Shown: positions 55,559 through 64,000 of the stretch, one piece after another
How positions within the stretch are numbered: the stretch's first letter is position 1
How the letters are laid out: each line of letters starts with the position of its first letter
NCBI GenBank assembly: GCA_940671915.1
Contig: CALNVZ010003432.1
Span: forward strand, 9,269,342 to 9,333,341
Origin: Paracentrotus lividus
Lineage: Eukaryota > Echinodermata > Echinoidea > Camarodonta > Echinidae
Length of the DNA: 64,000 nt
Direction of reading: 5' to 3'
Notes under the pieces: model-generated
What the model saw: only the letters and a program-made list of their open reading frames with translations
The model's database searches: none
Told to the model about the DNA's origin: nothing
Program-made: the position numbers and the translations under genes

Positions 55559-57459
55559 ATGATCGCGCGTGAAATAATTATACAAACCCGATCCATCCAG
55601 GGTTGCAGAATGTAAGCGACACCGATCGGAGATTGCTGAGCGGTAGACTTTAATCGCCGTAGTTCTTATTCAGAAAATTTGTTTCTGTGGATTTCTATCT
55701 CCCTGTCTATTCTTTTGGAAGTATATAGTGTTTAAATGTTCAGTGTATTCCGTAAATTCCATATTCATTTCGTGAGATGCATGGAGACCACCGAATCTGA
55801 AATGCGGGGGGAAAAAAATGTTATTTCATTTTTTTTACAAGTCATCCTAATGGCATGGTCGCCATCGGTCGTTTTTTTGTTTTTGTTTGCAAGTGCGCGT
55901 CCCATAATCTTCCATTTTGGGGCTGCCGACTCCTGTGGTCTATGAGGACGCAGACCACTAATTAGACTATTGAATGCCAGAGAATTCCCGGAACGAAAGA
56001 TGATGTAATGGTTTGGAAAATAATTCATATGTAATCAATGATATATTGAAATTAGGACTAGGACTTTAAATATTTTTATAAAGAAGAATCATTTGTGATT
56101 CGGATGAGTTCCCTTCTTTTTTATTTTATAGATCTACATGGGCCCCAGTAGAATTTAATGTGGACCTTATCTCATGGTGTAAGAACCAACCGCTCGGGGG
56201 TCGGTTTAAATGGTATGACTCGCCTTTGACACAGCAGTCCTGTCCTCAACCCACCTGTACGTATCAACATCGGCGCCATCCAATCCACAGCGTTTAGATG
56301 CCATACAATCAATCAAACCAGCTATCAGGAGAATCAAAGATAGGCCAGCAATAATCTGTCATTCGAGATTCATTCCTCAGTCACACAGGGTGAAATCTAC
56401 TCAAGATGTGGATCTACTAACTCGCCTTTTGCAGTAATATTATGTTTTGTCGGTTGGGGTCGATAGGGGGAATAGTTTGTCGGTGTGACTGAGCTAGTAA
56501 TTGAAATGACTTGCGCCCGCATTGTAAGCAATTGCTATTATTATATCTTCCATAAGCATTTTCCATCTGAGAAAATATACTTTTGGGGGCGAAAATGGGA
56601 TTCTCCCTCATAAATACTTGTTAGAATGGAATTTCGGTCCTTTTAGTTTGTGCTTTTCCACCATAGAGCGGCACTTAAACGGCGCTCTAAGTTCACGTTA
56701 TCCCAATCATCAATTTTGAATACATGGAATTTAGTGTAGTCTGTAATTCCAAAATATTCTTAACCTATTTAAAATGATAACGGATTTCGTGTATATAAAA
56801 AACGTGACAAGCACTAACAAATCGCCAATTACACAAGGTTTGGTTTTGGCACGTGGGCCCCAAACGGAACAGAGTACTCCCTTGCCCTCAGGGGTAAGTC
56901 TCGGTATATACATCCTTGTCTTTCACGCTACACACCTCCATCTCTTAATTCCCGACGATAAACATGTTTAAAGCTTTTAAAGCGCAAACTTATTAAATTA
57001 TCTTCTATGATTAATCTCATGGTAGTTGTATAATGAAGGGGACAGGTACAGCAAAGAGCTTTTATCTGCTGTAAATTGAGGTCAACTTCTTTCGAGATTA
57101 TAATTATTAATGGGGCGTTATTGTAAACCAAGTGTTGTAGTGTTTTGCTTATTACGGCTCTCATGCACCACTTAGTATTTTGAGCTGACCTTCCAATATT
57201 TATTCTTGAAGATATTTTGGACGTCTAATTGATATGAAATTCCATGCTTGTAATACATATAATGATAAATTACAAATAAACAAAAGTATTTTTTAACTGA
57301 CAAAAAGAAGAGGACGGCAATAAAAAAAATATGAAACGGTGATTCCAATCTAATTAAATTAATTATATAATTAATTGCTTGAGTTACCATTCACATAGGT
57401 GACAGCAGGTGTAACTCAAATTTTTGACCTCAATGTACAATTACACAATTATGTATTGG
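55559..57459. other. Unassigned sequence
   Basis: Composition is somewhat more balanced around 55770-55990 and 56170-56530. The frames there (69 and 87 codons overlapping on opposite strands at 55736-56028) were not recognised. No mobile-element ends seen. Confidence 0.35.
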
Positions 57460-57946
57460 TAGCCATATGTGACGTTAGCCTCCATTTTCATCAATTAAAA
57501 TCTAAAGAACAGACAAAAGAACCCCCCCAAAAAAGAAAGAAAAGACAAGTACGTGTGTGTCCTCGGAATTCTATCAAAAATAGTGCAAACGAAATGAGAT
57601 TAGTTGAGTATTGATAAGTGATAAAAGCTAAAACCTGAAGAAACAATATAACAATGAAATATTGGTAGCGACATGTACTCGGGATAGCTCCATATTCATT
57701 AACGAAAATGTAAAGAATGGGGAAAAAGAACAAACAAAATAAAAACAACTACATGGGTGTCCTAGGCATTCTATCAAAAACAGTGCGAGCAAAATCAGAT
57801 TAGTTGAGTCTTGTTAGTGTGATTAAAGCACAAAATTAAAGAAACAACATAACAATGATAAATAAAAGTAGTGTTAATGTAACAAAGGTACATAGAATGT
57901 TAGCTCCGTTATGCATCAACGCAAATGTAAAAATATATATAATATA

Positions 57947-57977
<31 letters not shown>

Positions 57978-58090
57978 AAGAGAAAAAACTAAAATCACAT
58001 TCTATCAGAAATAGTGCAAATGAAATGAGATTACTTGAGTCTGAACATTGGGATTAAACCCAAAATTGAAGTAACACTATTATGAAAGGA
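57460..58090. repeat. Three-copy tandem repeat, about 200-230 bp units
   Basis: The word ATTCTATCAAAAATAGTGCA (with small changes) recurs near 57568, 57767 and 57996. Each is followed by AATGAGATTAGTTGAGT or similar, then a GATTAAA...AACAATATAACAATG-type stretch, and preceded by an A-rich spacer. The third copy has expanded a (TA)n tract in its spacer at about 57932-57978. Confidence 0.82.
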
Positions 58091-58630
58091 GATTTGCTTT
58101 GTCTAATCATTTATTTTTCTAATTCGTACATGTATATATGAATCATTCCAATCTATCTCGGAATGTAAAAGGAGGCACATGACTCACTACATGGATGATA
58201 AATTATGTTTTTCTACTCCTCTCCATATGTATTTGTCTATCCGCTTCCCTTCACTTACTTGTTAAACATCTCCTTTGAAATTTCTTTATTCCTCATTATT
58301 ATCACAGTTTAAGGATATAAGAGCTAAAGTTTATCCCCATTCAACCATGTCAACTCACATTAAAATCGTCAGAGTATGAAGCTAGCTATAGGTTTACAAA
58401 ACTACTACCATTAAATCACTTTACACTATAATATTTTTATATTCTATTTTTCCTCTGTATATCTCCTTTATACCGGTCTCTTTCTGTCTCTATGTCGATG
58501 TTACCCTTTTCCATCTTCTTTGTTTCTTTTTTCTTTTTGCCCAGGCTCCTCTTTTTTTGTCTTTGTGTCTCTTCGTCATGGATGCATATATATTCCATGC
58601 ATATTCATTCTTTCCTCTTCCCTACATAAT
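58091..58630. other. Unassigned, T/C-rich in its second half
   Basis: CT-rich patches at 58440-58560. No element recognised. Confidence 0.4.
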
Positions 58631-58779
58631 CGACATTTGCTCCAGCGATCATTGTTCCGCTATAACTTCCATACACTAATCGAATGACTAATTTAAACCA
58701 TGATACCCTATAATTTAAACCTAACACCACATCTAAGACGAAATTAAGTCTGGAGCAATTGTCATTGGACCAAATGTCG
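58631..58779. mobile_element. Second CGACATTTGCTCC-ended element, 149 bp
   Basis: Left CGACATTTGCTCCAGCGATC and right inverse CGACATTTGGTCCAATGACA, each followed by ATTG.TCC. The interior AAACCTAACACCACAT is AT-rich. Same family as 15433-15755, without the nested insertion. Confidence 0.75.
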
Positions 58780-59224
58780 AGTCACCACATAATCTAATAT
58801 TCCTTTTTTTTTTTTAAACTACTTCTCTCCCTGTTTGTTTACATCATCTCCTACTCTCTTGTACTAAAGTAATTTCTTAATTTTGTTGACATACCAGTGA
58901 AATCCAAATTTCTCTTTAACTATGTTTACAAAGACCTAATAGAATATTTTGTATCTTCTCTCTCTCTCTCAGACTGGTTTATTTGTGTTTTCATCCCCTC
59001 CACTCGATCGCTACACACTTGACCTACCAATCCCACTTTCGAGTCCCTTCCACCAATCAAACATATATATTTTATTCTTTACTTGGTTTGGCAACCTACA
59101 TAATAGATACCTTTTCTCATGAATCCACGTCATCATCGCATAATAATCAATAACTGGTTTAGAAACTTGGGTTTCAGCACATTACACCAGTTGAATGCAG
59201 ATTATATGCTTGCACTCACGCAGA
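58780..59224. other. Unassigned sequence
   Basis: A T-run near 58804-58815 and a (TC)n run near 58959-58971. Confidence 0.4.
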
Positions 59225-59350
59225 CCCCGGTTGCACAGGGAAGACCGAACCCAAACCACCTCCAGATCGAACGCAGTATTACAGTGAATGGTAGGTTAGC
59301 TGTCAATTTTGAGGTGGTCTGGGGTCGGTTTGGTGGTGTACAACTGGGGT
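59225..59350. mobile_element. Inverted-repeat element with ACCCCGGTTGCAC ends
   Basis: Left ACCCCGGTTGCAC and right inverse ACCCCAGTTGTAC, then inside GACCGAACCCAAACCACCTC versus inverse AACCGACCCCAGACCACCTC. 126 bp. The plus frame 59119-59376 runs through it and is not credible as a gene. Confidence 0.6.
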
Positions 59351-60601
59351 ATCATAGGAGACATTGTTTGTCATGATTTGAAGGCGACATTGTGGATGCA
59401 ACGTTCGTCGTATATGGACTGCTATAGAAATCTGAAATATAAACAACGTGTTCCAAACCTTTTTTTATTTTAAATGGAAGCATGATGCTAGCTATGCAAA
59501 CCAACTTTTGTCATCATCATATAATCTTTGAACACTGAAAAAAGGGAATGACTGTGTTCATGTTTTGATTTTTTATTCAACAATAATTTTTTTCCAAGCA
59601 AAAATGATTAAAACAAATTCAATTAATGTGCATAGTTTTGTTTGATTTTTTTTTAAAGGGGATAACAAACAATATTTCTACAATTAAAAAAAAAAAAAAA
59701 AAACACATGACCCCCAAATAAAGAATGACTGTATTTTAGAAAAATTAGCATCAATTATATTTGAACTGGTGATGCTAATGTGTTTAATGGACCATGACAT
59801 TTTTAAATCTATCAATCAGATACTTTCGATTCCGAAACATCGGCTACCACCTTAGCTCGAACGGTGAAGATAAGTTACAAGATCAATCAACATCTTAATA
59901 AGAATATTTCTGTAGCTACGTAATTAATTACAAGTCAATATATTCGGAAGGTCCACGAAAAGCGTTATACCTTATATGCTAACTTCGTAATATAATGAAG
60001 CCTTTAATACGATGTGTTTAAATTTCAATATGCTCATGTATGACACCTCTGTTGCCATGACTATTCTTTTCTTTCACACGGAGTCCAATCGTGATTTCCT
60101 GTGGATTCGCTCATTCTTTTTCAATCAAGCAATTGATTTCTTCCATATCCGCCGTGTCCTCTTCCTCTTCCACGACCAAAACTGACCCCACTACTCAATA
60201 ACCCCTTCTCCGTTTCACGTCATCCACCCACAATTACTTCCTTTTATTTGAAAACAAATACGCTGATATAGATGTCCTCTATGGCCAGTATCCTCATAGG
60301 TGTACTAAGATAAGACAAAGCTTAAACATATGATGTAACTATGGTTAGCCAACGGTGACAATCTGTCTACGTATACGCTCTTTACACCGTACACGTTACT
60401 GGATCTTGGAATCGTGCTTGAATGGTTAAGAAAACTGTTGTACTTATCATTCCCATGGAGTTTTTAAAAGTTTCAATCCCAAAAATTCTGATTAATCGAA
60501 CATCTACTGTTCGAGATTGTGTCACATTTTGCTTCTCATATTTAAAACCACAAATTTAAGCTATTGCTTAACTTAATAAATCATTGTAAACACGCCATAT
60601 G
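59351..60601. other. Unassigned AT-rich sequence
   Basis: An A-run of about 20 lies at 59685-59703, and a CT-rich patch at 60137-60180. No gene signal. Confidence 0.4.
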
Positions 60602-60780
60602 TCCTTCTCTTCACTTGAAAGTTCAGCTGGACATGATGTATTGCACATGCGAGACGGACTTCGAAGAGGGCGATGCGCGTTATCACGAAGGTTCACTAGT
60701 CCGCAGTGTTGTTTTTCAGGAGGTTCGTTACTCATACAATCCGTTATTCCAAAGGTTCGATTCTCCAAAATTCTCCGATT
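60602..60780. repeat. Direct duplication, unit A (empty site)
   Basis: CTTCTCTTCACTTGAAAGTT, CTGGACATGATGT, CACATGCGAGAC, then TTTTTCAGGAGGTTCGTTAC and CAATCCGTTATTCCAAAGGT. Unit B at 60831-61130 repeats this order but carries an insertion. TCAGGAG occurs here once (60716-60722). Confidence 0.8.
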
Positions 60781-60830
60781 CTCTCGGGATTTTTAATCCA
60801 CTCACAATTACTTCATTTACCGTAAAGTTA

Positions 60831-61130
60831 TCCTTTTTCTCTTCTCTTGCAAGTTCAACTGGACATGTTATATTCACACATGCGAGACAAAAGTTCGCCA
60901 TTCCGCAGGTTCATTAATCAGCAGGATTGTTTTTTTCAGGAGCAATAGCGGACCCAACCTTACGTCACACAATTAAAAGTATCAGTTCATGCCCAAACAT
61001 GATAAAGCCGCTACTGTCCCTAAATAATTAGGCCTGTACAATCTATTGAAATTTATAATCCTGGATCCGCACCTCAGGAGGTTCGTTATTTCTACAATCC
61101 GTTATTCCAGAGGTTCGATTCTCCGAAAAT
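60831..61130. repeat. Direct duplication, unit B (filled site)
   Basis: CTTCTCTTGCAAGTTCAACT, CTGGACATGTTATATT, CACATGCGAGAC, then TTTTTTTCAGGAG, the 131-bp insertion, and TCAGGAGGTTCGTTATTTCT with CAATCCGTTATTCCAGAGGT. Confidence 0.8.
60943..61073. mobile_element. CGGATCC-ended MITE, copy 2, 131 bp
   Basis: Left CAATAGCGGACCCAACC and right inverse GGTGCGGATCCAGG. The interior matches 32504-32636. It is bounded by TCAGGAG on both sides (60936-60942 and 61074-61080), a 7-bp target duplication confirmed by the empty site in unit A. Confidence 0.87.
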
Positions 61131-63962
61131 GAAATAATCCAAACAATTTAACCCTTTTCCCTTCAAATCAAAGGTTTCAAATTCAAGACGAGTATTCAAT
61201 CTACAGAAAATATATGAAATGTTAATTTTGGCAAGGTGAACATTGATAATATAAAGCTGGAGATATCGTTCCATTGTTTTAATTTGTTTCTGTATGTAAT
61301 GTTTATATGGTTTATTCCATTTCCAAATACAATGTTTCACTATTATATGAGTAATATCTATTTTTTAATGAGGACTCAAAAATTGTGTATGAGATGTCTA
61401 TTTTGCCTCATCAGTAACATCCTATGTTATGATTTGTCATGTGTGTGCAATCTGAATTGAAATTGAACTGAATTGTGCCTCGTTTGTTTACGTTTGAACG
61501 TATACTTGAAGTATTATTATTTAATAGCCCCGTATGATTTCCTCGCTAAATCCAGAACTCCATCCTTCAGAATCACCCTCCAACGATACAAGGCAAATCG
61601 TGTTGCTTGTTTTTATTGAAATATATACGTATGCAGCCACCGGAATGGTGGTGAATAGCATGTATTTTTAGCCGATAATCAATTGTATTGCCACTAAAGA
61701 GTTAATCCCTGATGTTGTAGATGCCATACTTTCTCAAGGAGGTCATGGGTAGTGGTGTTCTACAAGCTAAAATGAACGTCTCTAGGGATGACAGGGATTC
61801 GTGATATCCCTCAAGTCCAATCCATTATAGTTGTTGGTAAATTTATAAGTTCAAGAAACCTGAGTTTTATGTGGTCTATACAAAACAAATTGAGGACTTT
61901 TGTAATATTTTTTGGAACCTAAAGAAGGTCTTAAGTAATTAAGAATCTTTTTTATCCTCGAATTTAAAGTTTAGCATCAGGGTTTTAGCAATATTTTTAA
62001 TTTTTTTTACCGGAAACTTGATTTGGCACAAATAATATTCCGATACCAAATAAAATGTAATTGCCTCAGTACGGGCGATTGAAATACTGTGGATATTCAT
62101 GTATTATAAACTGCTTTTTAATGAGGATACAAACGACTGAAAATGTACTGTGTTGAAGGATGTCGGTCCTATAATTCCAATGAACAAGGTTTATGAAAAA
62201 AAGTTAGATTTTTTTGGATACAACCGTGATTCTATTACATTTAATACTGCGGATTTTGTTGACCACTTATACAACATAAACGTCATAACACTCTTTTTCC
62301 TTTCCCCACCCCCACTTCCCTTCTCCCGGATTAATTTCGCTGAGAGCTTCTATCAACTCAGCCACACGTTAATAAAGCAACCAGTCACGAAAGACAGGTG
62401 GCAGCAAATTAGATATTACCCACCCCTTCGAGTTTTATAGCATTTTCCTCATCATTCCCAACAAAATCGATTTCTTATGACTTCGTAAAGGCGCCTATAC
62501 CTTTTTTTCCCAAGTTTCCTCTTTCTTTTTTCTATCTCTCCGTCATTCCTACACAAGCACACCTTCACACATTTTTACTTTCACAGATTGCTCGACATCG
62601 ATTTACACTTTTTTTCCTGTGGATAAAACGGTGAAAATGTTAGGTCAACGAACGCTTACGCATCTTAGATTCGATCATTAAATCATCAGTATACATTTAA
62701 TGTATGAGTCTCTATTGGTAATTTTAACTGGAGCTGAAGTAATGCTGCTCACTCATGTTATTTGGTGGGAACTACGAAAAATTTTCACAAGAAAAAACAA
62801 AACAAAACAATGTGTTTTTGCTTATGTCAGCTGGTCCCTACACTCATTTCAATTTATTTTAGATTATACCTCTCCAATTATGTCAATAATGTCTTTATAT
62901 TTTGATTATATTATTAAATGATTATATTATAATTTACTAGTAATTGTGACATTCATGTGGATCAATTGCGACTGTATTATCAATTTGTTTTTGGATTATC
63001 AATAACTGCAAAAACATTCACAAAGAGAGTAAATGATACCCTAAACTTTGAAAAAAATACTTGTTGAGCTTAAGATGATAATATTTTGATTGACATCGTA
63101 TAAAAAACAACAACAACCAAAACAAAGCAACAACAAAAAACACAAAACAAAAACAAACAAACATATTGTCAATGAAGTAGTACACATCCCATCCATTTGA
63201 TTGATGAAGAACTCTGCAGCGCTTCCGAAGTGGCAACTAAAATACTCAAAGCGTCGTAGATATGAAAATCACATTAAAGCTCCAAGGGAAATTATGGAAG
63301 ATTGGATGGAATGGCATCGATGTAATGCAACCTTTTAAGAGGAGTTGTCATCGATTAGAATGAGGGTGGAACATTGATAGAAAGAACTCTGATGAAGAAG
63401 AGCTTGGAGTAAGACCAAAGGGTGGGAACGAAGAAGAGAATTTCATGACGTAATCACAGGAAATACGTCAGAATCATCACCGGACACATCTGCTCACACG
63501 CCTCTGGAGAAATAATATGCCACTTGTTTCACTCTCATGTCGGATAACTAGCCGTAAATTGAGATATGAATCCCCAAACGAGACACTGAAATTCATTTTA
63601 AATTTTATTAGCTAAAATTCTAAATCCAGATATAGCTCCGTGACTATACTTCACCAAAAGACACTACCTCCGTGACTAATACGACATAGGACAACAATGC
63701 CCCAGCCCTACTGCACAATATAACAATTTCTCCTCATCAGGAGTGAAGACGAAATGTAAGCTGTCTGGAACGTCGAGCACTTTCAACTGCTGCTACAAGC
63801 CTTCCTCGCCTCTCGTCTTCTCATTTCATTTACAGTCCTTTTCAGGTCTCAATCAAGAAAGATTTGTTCTAATCTTGCTATCTGCTCTCTATCTCGCCTA
63901 TCCATTTCTACCCTCTTCAACTTTCCATTTCCTTTTATACTCTCTCAACATTCCTTTTTAGG
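61131..63962. other. Unassigned AT-rich sequence
   Basis: (CAA)n/(CAAA)n patches near 62790-62810 and 63102-63160. The frames of up to 96 codons (for example 62150-62440 plus) were not recognised and there are no element ends. Confidence 0.4.
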
Positions 63963-64000
63963 ATGTTGTTTTTCCAAGTCGTTCGTAAAGTTACGAATGA
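63963..64000. mobile_element. Truncated third copy of the TCACC MITE at window edge
   Basis: AAGTCGTTCGTAAAGTTACG matches the left arm of the elements at 52135 and 52295, with a diverged start (GTTGTTTTTCCAAG for GGTGTTTCACCAG). It continues beyond the window. Confidence 0.65.

Overview
This window looks like a transposon-rich, gene-poor intergenic or intronic stretch of an animal nuclear genome. It is AT-rich, no long host open reading frame is visible, and it carries LINE and tRNA-derived SINE copies, many short inverted-repeat DNA transposons, (GA)n/(G)n tracts and several tandem arrays. The overall style fits an echinoderm, most likely a sea urchin: (GA)n tracts, TTATT-tailed tRNA SINEs, foldback elements with tandem-repeat arms, and a repeated GCTCGCGCTTCGCGC word. 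This assignment is from pattern memory, not a search. I found no convincing host protein-coding gene, functional tRNA, rRNA or other known RNA gene.

Layout. 1-4257: AT-rich sequence with a (GA)n-(G)n tract, one SINE remnant and a small GC-raised pocket with two consensus CRE sites. 4258-5219: a foldback MITE with TA flanks. 5512-13838: the most striking object. Two arrays of related words lie in opposite orientations (about 75-bp units on the left, about 41-bp units on the right). Their outer ends carry the same perfect 14-bp terminal inverted repeat. They enclose a dead LINE, a duplicated segment and a 1-kb TA-flanked MITE. This resembles a foldback (FB/TU/Galileo-like) element of about 8.3 kb.

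13839-35000: a string of MITEs (mariner-like with TA flanks, one PIF/Harbinger-like with TTA flanks nested in another inverted-repeat element, hAT-like or unclassified ends), SINE pieces and simple repeats. 35000-48000: mostly unique AT-rich sequence with a complete SINE bounded by a target duplication, a 66-bp tandem array and several small MITEs. 48000-52500: a nested stack in which a LINE 3' end was hit by a 460-bp TA-flanked MITE and by a 1.5-kb element full of GCTCGCGC repeats, followed by a tandem MITE pair. 52500-64000: sparse, with a three-copy tandem repeat, small inverted-repeat elements, a segmental duplication that preserves the empty site of a 131-bp insertion, and a truncated MITE at the right edge.

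Almost all open frames in the window are by-products of repeats. No set of genes works together here; the interactions are between mobile elements: LINE and SINE sharing a 3' tail, and non-autonomous elements that must use transposases encoded elsewhere.
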